A stretch of DNA of 64,000 bases from Uliginosibacterium flavum (GTDB lineage Bacteria; Pseudomonadota; Gammaproteobacteria; Burkholderiales; Rhodocyclaceae): the NCBI RefSeq assembly GCF_040566545.1, contig NZ_JBEWZI010000001.1, positions 248,001 through 312,000 on the forward strand. Reading direction: 5' to 3'. Position numbers and translations under genes: made by a program. Below are positions 25,258 through 34,577 of the stretch, one piece after another (positions within the stretch are counted from its first letter, which is position 1; each line of letters opens with the position of its first letter). The notes beneath the pieces are model-generated. The model saw nothing but the letters and a program-made list of their open reading frames with translations. It did no database searches and was not told where the DNA came from.

Positions 25258-26888
25258 AGCTTGCCCTCGTGCTGAGCAATGGCGGCCTTCACATAGGCGA
25301 TGAAGAGCGGATGACCATTGCGCGGATTGGAGGTGAATTCCGGGTGGAACTGCACGCCCACGAACCAAGGATGCATGTCTTGCGGCAGCTCCATGATTTC
25401 CGGCAGATTCTCGGTGGGCGTACGCGCCGAAATGATCAAGCCAGCCGCTTCGAGCTTGGGCACGTAGACGTTATTCACTTCATAGCGGTGACGATGGCGC
25501 TCGTTCACATCCTTGCCGTAAATGCTGGCCGCCAGACTGCCGGGTTTGACCGGGCAACGCTGAGCACCCAGACGCATGGTGCCGCCCATGTTGGACTCTT
25601 CCGTACGCGTCTCGACACGGCCTTCGCGATCCAGCCATTCGGTGATCAGGGCCACCACCGGATGCGGGCCTTGCGGCTCGAATTCGGTACTGTTAGCGCC
25701 TTCCAGCCCGGCAACATGGCGCGCGAACTCGATGGTCGCCAGCTGCATGCCCAGACAGATCCCCAGATACGGGACCTTGTTTTCGCGCGCATAACGGATC
25801 GCCGCGATCTTGCCTTCGGTGCCGCGCTTGCCGAAGCCGCCCGGCACCAGAATCGCATCCATGCCCTTGAGCACGCCGCAACCATCCTTCTCGACATCTT
25901 CCGAGTCGAAGTAGTGCAGATTGACCTTGGCTTCGGTATGCAGACCGGCGTGCTTCAGCGCCTCGATCAGGGATTTGTAGGACTCGGTCAGATCCACATA
26001 TTTGCCGACGAAGGCCACATTCACTTCGTGCCGCGGGTTTTCCATGGCGTAAATGAGCTTGGTCCACACCGACAGATCGGCCGCCTTAGCCAGAATGTTG
26101 AGCTGGTGACAGACGATCTCGTCCAGCATCTGTCCGTGCAACATGCCGGGAATCTTGTAGATGGAATCCGCGTCCTGCACTTCGATCACGGCCTCGGCCA
26201 TCACGTTGCAGAACAGCGCGATCTTGCGCCGCTCTTCCATTGGAATGGATCGATCGCAACGGCACAGCAACACGTCGGGCTGGATGCCGATCTCGCGCAA
26301 TTCCTTGACGGAGTGCTGGGTCGGTTTGGTCTTCAGCTCGCCGGCCGTCGCAATGTAGGGCAACAGCGTCAGATGCACGAAGCAGGTGTTGGTACGTCCT
26401 TCCTCGAAACCCATCTGGCGGATGGCTTCCAGAAAAGGCAGCGACTCAATGTCGCCCACCGTACCGCCGACTTCGATGATCGCCACGTCGGCGCCTTCGG
26501 CACCACGCTTGATCGAGAGCTTGATCTCGTCGGTAATATGGGGAATCACCTGCACCGTTTTGCCCAGATACTCGCCGCGCCGCTCCTTGCGGATCACGCT
26601 GTCGTAGATCTGGCCAGTGGTGAAGTTGTTGCGCTTGGCCATCTTGGCGCTGGTGAAGCGCTCGTAATGGCCAAGATCAAGGTCGGTCTCAGCGCCGTCG
26701 TCGGTCACGAAGACCTCGCCGTGCTGGAACGGGCTCATGGTGCCCGGATCGACGTTGATATAGGGATCGAGTTTGAGGTGAGTGACGCGAATCCCGCGGG
26801 ATTCGAGAATGGCACCCAAAGATGCGGCCGCAATGCCTTTGCCCAGAGAGGACACGACACCGCCCGTGACGAAAACGTACTTGGTCAT
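25254..26888 (-). CDS. pyrG: CTP synthase
   Basis: PyrG aminates UTP to CTP using glutamine. The 544 residues contain the amidoligase domain (MTKYVFVTGGVVSSLGKGIA, then FQHGEVFVTDDGAETDLDLG and EVGGTVGDIESLPFLEA) and the class I glutamine amidotransferase domain with the nucleophile in YLGICLGMQLATIEFA and the His-Glu pair in GVQFHPEF. The frame is open a further 17 codons upstream, but the MTKYVFVTGG start is universal. A probable sigma-70 promoter lies 26-55 bases upstream. First gene of the pyrG-kdsA-Dabb-eno-ftsB group. Confidence 0.98.
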   Translation of the reverse strand: MTKYVFVTGGVVSSLGKGIAAASLGAILESRGIRVTHLKLDPYINVDPGTMSPFQHGEVFVTDDGAETDLDLGHYERFTSAKMAKRNNFTTGQIYDSVIRKERRGEYLGKTVQVIPHITDEIKLSIKRGAEGADVAIIEVGGTVGDIESLPFLEAIRQMGFEEGRTNTCFVHLTLLPYIATAGELKTKPTQHSVKELREIGIQPDVLLCRCDRSIPMEERRKIALFCNVMAEAVIEVQDADSIYKIPGMLHGQMLDEIVCHQLNILAKAADLSVWTKLIYAMENPRHEVNVAFVGKYVDLTESYKSLIEALKHAGLHTEAKVNLHYFDSEDVEKDGCGVLKGMDAILVPGGFGKRGTEGKIAAIRYARENKVPYLGICLGMQLATIEFARHVAGLEGANSTEFEPQGPHPVVALITEWLDREGRVETRTEESNMGGTMRLGAQRCPVKPGSLAASIYGKDVNERHRHRYEVNNVYVPKLEAAGLIISARTPTENLPEIMELPQDMHPWFVGVQFHPEFTSNPRNGHPLFIAYVKAAIAQHEGKL

Positions 26889-26913
26889 GGAAGTACAGGT
26901 GCTGGAAAATCGA

Positions 26914-26943
26914 ATGATACCGCAGAGGCGGGGTCGCACTCAA
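26914..26943 (-). promoter_or_regulatory. Probable sigma-70 promoter of pyrG
   Basis: On the minus strand TTGAGT and TATCAT are separated by 18 bases, with the -10 about 26 bases before the pyrG ATG. Moderate match; not tested. Confidence 0.45.
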
Positions 26944-27124
26944 ACCCCATACTCAAACCCGCTTGCCGCCAGCCCCTGAAAACGAGGCTCGCGTTCAAGT
27001 TTTCAGCCCTTCTTCCGTAACGTATACAGTCAGATCAACCTTTTCTCGGGCCTTCTGGCTGCCCGGCAGCAAATCGGCCAGGCCCATAAAAGACCCTATA
27101 CTTGCGCGCAAAGGAGACAAAGAC

Positions 27125-27940
27125 ATGAAGAACCTTGCAGCAAGGCTTGTCACTGGGCTGTTGGCGTTGAGCGCCTGCTTTGCGTCGCAACTTTCCAGCG
27201 CCGACCAATTTGCCGACATCAAGGCCGCCGGAAAGCTCCGGATTGCCATCATCAACGGTCTGCCCAGCTTCAGCGTAACCGACCCGAAGGCCGGCTTCAC
27301 CGGCTCGGACGTCGACACCGCCAGACTGCTGGCCAAAGATCTGGGCCTCACCCCCGAATTCGTTTTCGTCACGAACGCAGACAGGATTGATGCGATGGAA
27401 TCAAAAAAAGCGGACCTCATCATTTCAGCCCTGTCGATCACCCCGGAACGCGAACAACTGATCGCCTTCTCGGTGCCCTACTCCAGCATCGCGCTGATCA
27501 TTGCCGCCCCGCGCCAATACGCGATCACGAGTTATGCGGACCTGCGCGGCAAAAAAGTCGGGGTGGGGCGCAACACATCGAATGGCTCTTTACTCAAACA
27601 AAACAGCAATGGCGTAGAAATCATCGAGTATGAGGACGAACGCAGCCTGATCGAAGGCTATCTGAAAGGCCAGTTCGACATCATTTCCTGCCAGCACGCC
27701 ACCCTCAAGGAAATCAATAACATGGTGAGTGATCGTCGACTGGAAGCCAAATTCATCCAGCGCGAATTCCAGATCGCCGTTGGCATGCGCAAGAGCGAGC
27801 GCGCCTTGCGCGAGTGGGTCAACAACTGGGTAGTCAGCAATCTGGCCAATGGCCGTCTTAACGATATTTTCCGCCGCCACCACGGCCACGAACTGCCGGA
27901 ATCAGTTTTACCCAAGCAGGTTGTTCCGCGCCGAATTTAA
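27125..27940 (+). CDS. Family-3 periplasmic solute-binding protein 1
   Basis: The 271-residue protein has a signal peptide (MKNLAARLVTGLLALSACFA to LSSA) and the SBP_bac_3 fold: GKLRIAIINGLPSFSVTDP, GSDVDTARLLAKDLGL, ADLIISALSITPEREQLIAF and GYLKGQFDIISCQHATL. Such proteins bind amino acids or small organic acids in the periplasm. AAAGGAGACAAAGAC precedes the ATG. It is the first of three similar genes followed by a TRAP-type binding protein and a histidine kinase. No permease or ATPase gene is nearby, so sensing rather than uptake is likely. Ligand unknown. Confidence 0.88.
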   Translation: MKNLAARLVTGLLALSACFASQLSSADQFADIKAAGKLRIAIINGLPSFSVTDPKAGFTGSDVDTARLLAKDLGLTPEFVFVTNADRIDAMESKKADLIISALSITPEREQLIAFSVPYSSIALIIAAPRQYAITSYADLRGKKVGVGRNTSNGSLLKQNSNGVEIIEYEDERSLIEGYLKGQFDIISCQHATLKEINNMVSDRRLEAKFIQREFQIAVGMRKSERALREWVNNWVVSNLANGRLNDIFRRHHGHELPESVLPKQVVPRRI

Positions 27941-28029
27941 GATGCGTTCATTCCGCATCCAGTGCCAGCTTTCCTCGACAAATACCCATCAACCCTGAGC
28001 CCAAACATCCCACCATAAAAGGGAGTCCT

Positions 28030-28836
28030 GTGACAGTTCGCCGCCATTTGAACGCCACTCTACTTGCAGGCTTTTCTTTTTTCGTGTGTCTGCCGGCACA
28101 TGCCGACATGCTCGCCAATATTCGCCAGGCAGGAAAAGTCCGCATCGCGATTGCCGGGGCGGTCCCGCCGTTCAATTTTCTGGATACGAACAAACAGTTG
28201 ATCGGCTCGGATGTCGAGACCGCAAAATTACTGGTTCAGGATCTGGGCGTAAAACTGGATATCGTGCGCATCACCAATTCAGAGCGGGTTTCAGTCCTGC
28301 TGGAGCGGCGTGCCGACCTGGTCGTCTCCGCCCTGTCCATCACGCCTGAGCGTGAACGCGAGATTGCCTTCTCGGTTCCCTATGCGCGCATCGCAGTTGT
28401 GATCGCGGCCCCTCAGCCCTACAAGCTCTCCTCGATGCTGGATCTGAACGACAAGCGCGTCGGCGCATTGGCGGCCAGCTCCAATCTTGCGCACTTACGG
28501 CAAAACACCTCGAACGCAAAAATAACGGAGTACCCCGAAAACGACGAAATGAGCCTTGGCTATGTTGCCGAAGAATTCAACGTCATGACCGCGCCGGAAA
28601 GCATTGTCGACAGCACCAACCGCCTGAATCCTAAGCGCCCGTTGATCATCCAGTTCACTCAGATGGAATTCGAAGTTGCCGTCGGCATGCCCAAGGGCGA
28701 AAAAGCCTTGCGCGACCGCATAAACCAATGGGTCGTCACGCGGTTACGCGATCGCAGCCTGGGTGAGATTTATCGGAAATTTCATAACCACAACCTCCCG
28801 GCCACAATCATCCCGGCAACGGAGGGCAGCAAGTGA
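28030..28836 (+). CDS. Family-3 periplasmic solute-binding protein 2
   Basis: The 268-residue protein begins at GTG with GGGAG ahead and has a signal peptide ending CLPAHA. It shares the layout of its neighbours: GKVRIAIAGAVPPFNFLDTN, GSDVETAKLLVQDLGV, ADLVVSALSITPEREREIAF and, near the end, QFTQMEFEVAVGMPKGEKAL. The three paralogues have clearly diverged from one another, as expected for different ligands or partners. Its stop overlaps the GTG of the next gene by 4 bases (GTGA), showing translational coupling. An 89-base gap separates it from the first paralogue. Confidence 0.87.
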   Translation: MTVRRHLNATLLAGFSFFVCLPAHADMLANIRQAGKVRIAIAGAVPPFNFLDTNKQLIGSDVETAKLLVQDLGVKLDIVRITNSERVSVLLERRADLVVSALSITPEREREIAFSVPYARIAVVIAAPQPYKLSSMLDLNDKRVGALAASSNLAHLRQNTSNAKITEYPENDEMSLGYVAEEFNVMTAPESIVDSTNRLNPKRPLIIQFTQMEFEVAVGMPKGEKALRDRINQWVVTRLRDRSLGEIYRKFHNHNLPATIIPATEGSK

Positions 28837-29645
28837 TCTCTTCAATCCTGAAACTGGGCCTGATCACTCTGCTCCTGGGACTATGCCAGCCAGCCCAGGC
28901 AGACTTGCTGACCGACATCCGCCAGAGTAGAAAATTGCGTGTGGGCATTGCTGTGGGGGTCCCGCGCTTCAGCTATCTGGATGAGCAGCAAAAACTCAGC
29001 GGCTCAGATGTAGATACCGCGCAAGCACTGGCAAAGAATATGAGCGTTGAACTCGACATCGTTCGCATCAGCAATGCTGACCGGATCAAAATCCTCGAAA
29101 GCCACGGCGCGGATATTGTCATATCCAGCCTGTCGATCACCCCGGAACGCGAACGTATCATCAGTTTTTCGCCCCCTTACGCCAAACTTTTCACCGTCGT
29201 TGCCGCACATCCGCAATTGAAAATCACGGGCTACGCCGATCTGGCAGGCCAGAAAATCGGCGTAACACGCCTGACGTCGAACGCCACGCTGATCGAACAA
29301 AATGCACCCAGCGCCATCATGCTGCCTTTTGATGATGATGCCTCGTTAATGAAAGCAGCGGTCGCCGGAAAATTGAATCTTATTTCCAGCCAGCCGGCTG
29401 TAATTGACGAAATCAACCACCTGGGCGCCAAACCAGTCTTTGAAGAAAAATTCGTGCAAAAAGAATTCGAACTGGCGATAGGAATACCCAGACAAGAAAA
29501 AGCCTTGCGCGAGCAAATCAGCAAATGGGTGATCGAAAACCTGCGCAACGGTCAGCTCAACGAAATATATCGAAAACATCACGGACGTGATTTGCCCATC
29601 GAACTACGGCCAAGCGCGAACTCCAGACAGGCAGGCATAAAATGA
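28833..29645 (+). CDS. Family-3 periplasmic solute-binding protein 3
   Basis: The 270-residue protein starts at GTG (MISSILKLGLITLLLGLCQP) with signal peptide cleavage expected after AQA. It has the domain marks RKLRVGIAVGVPRFSYLDEQ, GSDVDTAQALAKNM, ADIVISSLSITPERERIISF and FVQKEFELAIGIPRQEKAL. It overlaps the preceding gene and the following TRAP-type gene by 4 bases each, so the row from 28030 to 33126 is one coupled operon. The ligand cannot be predicted. Confidence 0.87.
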   Translation: MISSILKLGLITLLLGLCQPAQADLLTDIRQSRKLRVGIAVGVPRFSYLDEQQKLSGSDVDTAQALAKNMSVELDIVRISNADRIKILESHGADIVISSLSITPERERIISFSPPYAKLFTVVAAHPQLKITGYADLAGQKIGVTRLTSNATLIEQNAPSAIMLPFDDDASLMKAAVAGKLNLISSQPAVIDEINHLGAKPVFEEKFVQKEFELAIGIPRQEKALREQISKWVIENLRNGQLNEIYRKHHGRDLPIELRPSANSRQAGIK

Positions 29646-30646
29646 CCAGGCGCAACAAAATCCATATATTTACGACAGCACTTCTTTTCATGCTGGCCTG
29701 TACGGCCAACGCCATTGATACAGCAGATGGCATGCGCACCCTGCGCTCGGCTGACGTCCACGCAGAGGACTACCCGACCGTACAGGCGGTGCAGTTCATG
29801 AATCAACAAATCCAGAAAGCTTCGGGCCGCAAGCTGGGAATTCGCGTTTTTTCCTCTGGCCTGCTCGGCGATGAAGCCCCTCTGCTGCAACTTGTGCAGT
29901 CAGGCGAATTGGACATGAACCGCGTCAGCATTCAGGCTCTGGACGCCATTGCCCCACTGAGCAGGGTCTTCTCCCTGCCCTATTTGTTCCGCGACACCGA
30001 GCATCTGCATAAAGTGCTTGATGGGCCGATCGGCCAGGAAGTCCTCGACTCACTCCCCAGCCAAGGGCTGGTCGGCCTGGCCTACTACGATGCCGGCATC
30101 CGCAATGTTTATACGGTCAGAAAGCCGATCCTGAAGCTTGAAGACATGAAAGATCTGAACATCCGCGTGCAGCCTTCTGAAATGTCCTTGATGGTCTTCG
30201 ATCTACTCGGCGCACGCCCCGTCCGCCTGCCCTTTGCCCAAACCGCACGGGCGCTGAGCAACGATCTGGTGGATGCGGCCGAGAACAACCTGCCCTCCTA
30301 CAGCAGCACCGAGCACTACAAACACGCCCCGATCTACTCACTGACCCGCCACACCATGTCCCCTGAAGTTCTGGTCATGTCGAAAATCAGCTGGGACAAA
30401 CTCTCTGCATCCGAGCAAGCCATGCTGCGCAAGGCCGCTCGTGAATCCGTCGGCATCATGCGCGACATGTGGCAGCAGCGTGAGGAACGCGTGGAAGCCA
30501 CGCTCAAGTTAAGCGGAGTCAAATTCCACGAGCTACCCAAAGAACAACTGGCCCGTTTCACGGCAGCCGTTCAGCCGGTATACACAAAATTCGCGGGTGA
30601 GCCACAACAACAAGCGCTGATCAAAAGGATCCGGGCGCTCAAATGA
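29642..30646 (+). CDS. TRAP-type (DctP family) periplasmic binding protein
   Basis: The 334-residue protein has a signal peptide (FTTALLFMLACTANA) and DctP family features: QFMNQQIQKASGRKLGIRVF, SGLLGDEAPLLQLVQSGELD, the ligand-carboxylate region NIRVQPSEMSLMVFDLLGAR, and AAENNLPSYSSTEHYKHAPI. The Arg in NIRVQPS corresponds to the usual carboxylate-binding arginine. DctP proteins normally feed DctQM permeases; none occurs in this window near it. Instead its stop overlaps the start of a histidine kinase gene, which suggests a receptor role as known for TorT with TorS. Confidence 0.88.
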   Translation: MTRRNKIHIFTTALLFMLACTANAIDTADGMRTLRSADVHAEDYPTVQAVQFMNQQIQKASGRKLGIRVFSSGLLGDEAPLLQLVQSGELDMNRVSIQALDAIAPLSRVFSLPYLFRDTEHLHKVLDGPIGQEVLDSLPSQGLVGLAYYDAGIRNVYTVRKPILKLEDMKDLNIRVQPSEMSLMVFDLLGARPVRLPFAQTARALSNDLVDAAENNLPSYSSTEHYKHAPIYSLTRHTMSPEVLVMSKISWDKLSASEQAMLRKAARESVGIMRDMWQQREERVEATLKLSGVKFHELPKEQLARFTAAVQPVYTKFAGEPQQQALIKRIRALK

Positions 30647-33126
30647 ACCCCTTGTCGGCCAAGCTCATGCTGGATCGCGTTCGACACTGGCTCAGCGCCA
30701 CGTCGATCCAGCAACGCCTGCGCTATCTGACCCTGCTGAACGTAGCCGGGCTCGTACTGCTGCTGGGCTTGAGTCTGGTCTCCAGCGCACTCAAGGATGG
30801 CTATTTCGACGCCCTTCAGAATCTGAACACGCAGCAGCGTCAGCTTCAGCATTTCAATACGGAAACCGCCCGTTTGCAGGTCGCCATCCAGAACTACCTC
30901 AACTCATCGGACGAAGGCCTGCAACAGGAAATCGACAAATCAACCGAACGACTGTTCGAAGAGTTTTCGCAACTTGAAAAGAACAAGAGCGACTACACCG
31001 AAAATTTGCTTCTGCTGCGCGAATCCCTGAAAAGCTTCATTACCGGTTACCGCGAACTCAAACAGCTCAATCATGAAATCGACAAGACATACCAGAATGA
31101 ACTGATAGATCCCAGCCGGCATGCCGCCGAACTTCTGGCAATGGTCATTGGCAGCAGCAGCCAGAAAAAAGGCCAGACCCTTCTCGGCCCCGCCTCTGTC
31201 GTCGCCGTCAACGCCTTCATTGATGCGCTGCTCAAAATGAATGTTTATTATGCCAAGCGCGAAACAGTCATCAGTCTGAGCACACGCAGCTCCCTTGAAC
31301 GCGTTGCTCAACTCGCGCCATTGCTTGAATCCCTTGCCCCTGGTGAATTTGAGCGCAAGGCTCTGAACAAACTGCAAAAACAGGTTCACACCATGATTTC
31401 GGGCCTGGGCAGCCTGCAGCGCAGCTATGCCATTCGCACCCAGATCATGGAAACCAGGATCGAAGCCAACCAGCGCGCCATCGCACACACGGCTGAGAGT
31501 CTGGACAAACGCTATGCCGAAATAGAATCCACTTTGCGCAACCGCTATTCACAGCGTCTGAGCTTCATCAACGCCTTCGCCATCGTGTTGAGTCTGCTGA
31601 TCATCGCCTTCACCTTCGGCTTCGGCGCACTGGTCTTCAACTCCATTCGCACTCCCCTGGCTGCATTGCTGCGCACGGTAGAAGCCTTCTCCTCAGGAAA
31701 TTTTCAACACCCAGTTCCCGAAGTCGGCCACAACGAACTCGGCATGCTGGCTGGCGGGCTACGCGAATTCCGCAACAGCGCCATGCAGCGAACCCTGGCC
31801 GAGCACGCCTTGCGCGACAGCGAAGGTCGTTTCCGTGCGCTCTCCGACATGTCCAGCGATTTTTTCTGGGAGCAGAACGAAATGCTCCAGTACACCGCGT
31901 TCTCCGGTCAGCGCGCTGGCGAATTGCTGGCCCGCAACGTCCTGATGCTGGGCCTGCGCGCCTGGGACAATCCCCGCAATCTGGGCTACGAAGACAGCTG
32001 GGCGCAACATCGGCTGATAGTCGAAACCCATCAGGCCTTTCGCGATTTTGAATTTTCCCTGCAAATGCCTGATGGCAAATTGCTGCATCTGCTCGCCAGT
32101 GGCGATCCTGTATTTGGCATCAACAATGAATTCACCGGCTATCGCGGTACGGCCAAAGATATTTCCGCACAAAAGTCGATTGAAGCCGAGATCCGCCAGC
32201 TCAACCAGACGCTCGAACAACGCGTCATCGAGCGCACCACCGCGCTGCGCCAATCCAATGACCAGCTCTCGCAAGCCATGGAGCAACTGGTACAGAGCGA
32301 GAAACTCGCTTCCCTGGGCAATCTGGTTGCCGGTGTCGCCCACGAACTCAACACCCCGCTGGGCAACGCTCTGGTCGCCTCCACCTCCTTGCGTGACCAG
32401 GTACGCGACATGAACCGTGCGGTTGACGCCGGCACCCTGCGCAAATCCGACCTCACCGAGTTCATGGCGACCTGCGAAGAAGGCTGCCTGCTGATTGAAC
32501 GCAATGCCTATCGTGCAGTCACCCTGGTATCCAATTTCAAACAGGTCGCGGTGGATCAGACCAGTGCCCAGCGTCGGGAATTCAACCTCCAGCAAACCAT
32601 CCAGGAAGTGGTAGCCACCCTCAGCCCCACCCTGCGCAAACAGCAACACACGCTCACCGTCGACATCCCCGCCAACATCGTGCTCGACAGCTATCCGGGC
32701 CCGCTGGATCAAGTCATTACCAACATCATTACCAACGCCACGGTGCACGCCTTCCAGCCCGGCCAGCCCGGCGCCTTGCTGATTTCAGCCACCGCCGTCG
32801 GCTACAAGGAAGTCGTGATCATGCTCTCCGACAATGGCGGCGGCATTCCGCTGGACAAACAAGGTCGCGTCTTCGACCCCTTCTTCACCACTCGTCTGGG
32901 TCAGGGCGGCAGCGGCCTCGGTCTTTACATCGTCTACAACATCGTCACCAGTCTGCTCGGCGGCCACATCCAGCTGGTCAGCACCCCCGGCACCGGCACC
33001 TGCTTCCTTATTCACATCCCGCTGGACGCCCCTCACGCCGACGAAAATGCCGCCAATGTACACGGCAGCCCGCAACTCCTTACCCAGACCACACTTGATT
33101 TGATTGCCGATCAAGACGAAACATAG
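30643..33126 (+). CDS. Membrane histidine kinase with HAMP and PAS domains
   Basis: The 827-residue kinase has TM1 at about 28-50, a mostly helical periplasmic region of some 250 residues, TM2 at about 308-331, HAMP (about 333-385), a PAS/PAC unit (about 393-512), a coiled coil, and the transmitter. The phosphoacceptor is His567 in LVAGVAHELNTPLGNAL. N-box NIITNATVHAF, DNGGGIP, FDPFFTTRLGQGGSGLGLYI follow. The large helical sensor is like that of TorS-type kinases that read periplasmic binding proteins. It overlaps the TRAP-type gene by 4 bases. There is no receiver domain and no neighbouring response regulator on this strand. Confidence 0.9.
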   Translation: MNPLSAKLMLDRVRHWLSATSIQQRLRYLTLLNVAGLVLLLGLSLVSSALKDGYFDALQNLNTQQRQLQHFNTETARLQVAIQNYLNSSDEGLQQEIDKSTERLFEEFSQLEKNKSDYTENLLLLRESLKSFITGYRELKQLNHEIDKTYQNELIDPSRHAAELLAMVIGSSSQKKGQTLLGPASVVAVNAFIDALLKMNVYYAKRETVISLSTRSSLERVAQLAPLLESLAPGEFERKALNKLQKQVHTMISGLGSLQRSYAIRTQIMETRIEANQRAIAHTAESLDKRYAEIESTLRNRYSQRLSFINAFAIVLSLLIIAFTFGFGALVFNSIRTPLAALLRTVEAFSSGNFQHPVPEVGHNELGMLAGGLREFRNSAMQRTLAEHALRDSEGRFRALSDMSSDFFWEQNEMLQYTAFSGQRAGELLARNVLMLGLRAWDNPRNLGYEDSWAQHRLIVETHQAFRDFEFSLQMPDGKLLHLLASGDPVFGINNEFTGYRGTAKDISAQKSIEAEIRQLNQTLEQRVIERTTALRQSNDQLSQAMEQLVQSEKLASLGNLVAGVAHELNTPLGNALVASTSLRDQVRDMNRAVDAGTLRKSDLTEFMATCEEGCLLIERNAYRAVTLVSNFKQVAVDQTSAQRREFNLQQTIQEVVATLSPTLRKQQHTLTVDIPANIVLDSYPGPLDQVITNIITNATVHAFQPGQPGALLISATAVGYKEVVIMLSDNGGGIPLDKQGRVFDPFFTTRLGQGGSGLGLYIVYNIVTSLLGGHIQLVSTPGTGTCFLIHIPLDAPHADENAANVHGSPQLLTQTTLDLIADQDET

Positions 33127-33245
33127 AAAAGCAAGCTACGCCTGAAAAGCCGCACCCAGCCGTAATCTTGAAGGATGCAAGGTGAAGACCCGCGCCAGAC
33201 AAGGCTAAGCGCGAACCTAGCCTGAAGACGACCGCTAGAAGCGGA

Positions 33246-34577
33246 TCACCGAACAGGCAGCGTGGTGCGCACGCGCAGGCCGGCCCCTTCTTCACGCGGC
33301 TGAATCAGAATGCTTCCGCCGTGGATTTCGGCGATGCGCCGGGCGATGGACAAGCCCAGTCCGCTACCGGGCTGTGCGCTGCCAAGCACACGATGGAAAC
33401 GGTCGAAAACGCGCTCCAGCTGGTCAGCCGGAATGCCCGGCCCGCTGTCGAGCACATCGATAATGGCATTTCGATTGCCCGTGTGAATCGCCACACTGAC
33501 TTCACTGCCCGCCGGGCTGTAACGAATGGCGTTATCCAGCAGGTTGCGCAACAAGACGCGGATCAGGCCGGGCTGAATTTGTAGTTGCAGCGAATCGCCT
33601 TCTTCCAGCGCCACTGCGACCTGCGTATTGACGGCTGATGCCGCCACTTCAGCAAGTACTTCGGCCACCAGTGCGCGCAACTCGACCGGCTCGCACGCCG
33701 GGCGGCTCGATGCATCCAGCCGCGCCAGCGTCAGCAACTGCTCGATCAGGTGCGTCGCCAGATCGCAGCCGCGCAGCACTTGCTGGATTGCCCGATCCTG
33801 CTCATCCCGAGCATGACTGCCCTGTGCGACTTGCGCCTGCGCACGGATCGCAGCCAGCGGCGTGCGCAGTTCATGCGCTGCATCGGCCGTGAAGCGTCGC
33901 GTGTTGTCGAGTGATTCGGCAATGCGTGCGAGCAGCTGATTGAGTTGGCCGATCAGCGGGCGCACTTCCGAGGGCGCGCCGATGGCGTCAACAGCGTCCA
34001 GGCGCTGCGGATCGCGGCGGGCAATTTCGGCAGTCACCCGATCCAGCGGACGCAGCCCCAGATACACGGCCAGCCACAGTAGCAAGGCCAGCAGCGGCAA
34101 GGCATACAGCATGGGCTGCAACAGATGCTCGACCATTTCCTTGAGCAGGTGATCACGCGTGGCGACTTTCTCCCCGACGTAGATCAGATTCTCGCGCTCC
34201 TGATCCCAGCTCGTGAACACGCGCCACTGCACACCATCGATTTCCCGATCCGAAAAGCCTTCGTCGCGCGTGCCAAGCGCTGTCGCCGGTGCGTTGGCTG
34301 AATGCAGGCCGAGATGCGTGCCTGCATTCCAGATCTGAAAACTGACGCTGTGCGCGTATTTGTGCAGATCAACGGCATGGTCGGTATCGATTTCCTCCAG
34401 CTCGGCACCGGACTGCGCTGCCAACAGCGAGGCCGCCTGGGCCAGATGGGCATCGAACAGCTCGCGGACTTCCTTGCGCGCATCGAGATAGCTGATGGCC
34501 AGCGCCCCCAACCAGATCACGCTCAGCGCGACGATGCAGAGCAACACGATGCGACGCTTCAGCGAATCAAACAGCAT
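33246..34577 (-). CDS. QseC-like sensor histidine kinase
   Basis: The 443-residue kinase has two membrane helices flanking a periplasmic domain (VALSVIWLGALAISYL; LLQPMLYALPLLALLLWLAV), a HAMP-like linker, the H-box FTADAAHELRTPLAAIRAQA, LLDNAIRYSPAGSEV, DSGPGIPADQLERVFDRFHR and GSGLGLSIARRIAEIHGG. ATG 34577 lies inside the end of the response regulator gene (11-base overlap). It is the last gene of the row cytochrome c - dihaem cytochrome - cytochrome b - regulator - kinase, so it may sense the redox or ligand state linked to these cytochromes. Confidence 0.9.
   Translation of the reverse strand: MLFDSLKRRIVLLCIVALSVIWLGALAISYLDARKEVRELFDAHLAQAASLLAAQSGAELEEIDTDHAVDLHKYAHSVSFQIWNAGTHLGLHSANAPATALGTRDEGFSDREIDGVQWRVFTSWDQERENLIYVGEKVATRDHLLKEMVEHLLQPMLYALPLLALLLWLAVYLGLRPLDRVTAEIARRDPQRLDAVDAIGAPSEVRPLIGQLNQLLARIAESLDNTRRFTADAAHELRTPLAAIRAQAQVAQGSHARDEQDRAIQQVLRGCDLATHLIEQLLTLARLDASSRPACEPVELRALVAEVLAEVAASAVNTQVAVALEEGDSLQLQIQPGLIRVLLRNLLDNAIRYSPAGSEVSVAIHTGNRNAIIDVLDSGPGIPADQLERVFDRFHRVLGSAQPGSGLGLSIARRIAEIHGGSILIQPREEGAGLRVRTTLPVR

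Noticed and set aside
29642..33126. A TRAP transporter operon
   Set aside because: Only the binding protein is present; no DctQ or DctM membrane subunit can be found in any frame nearby.
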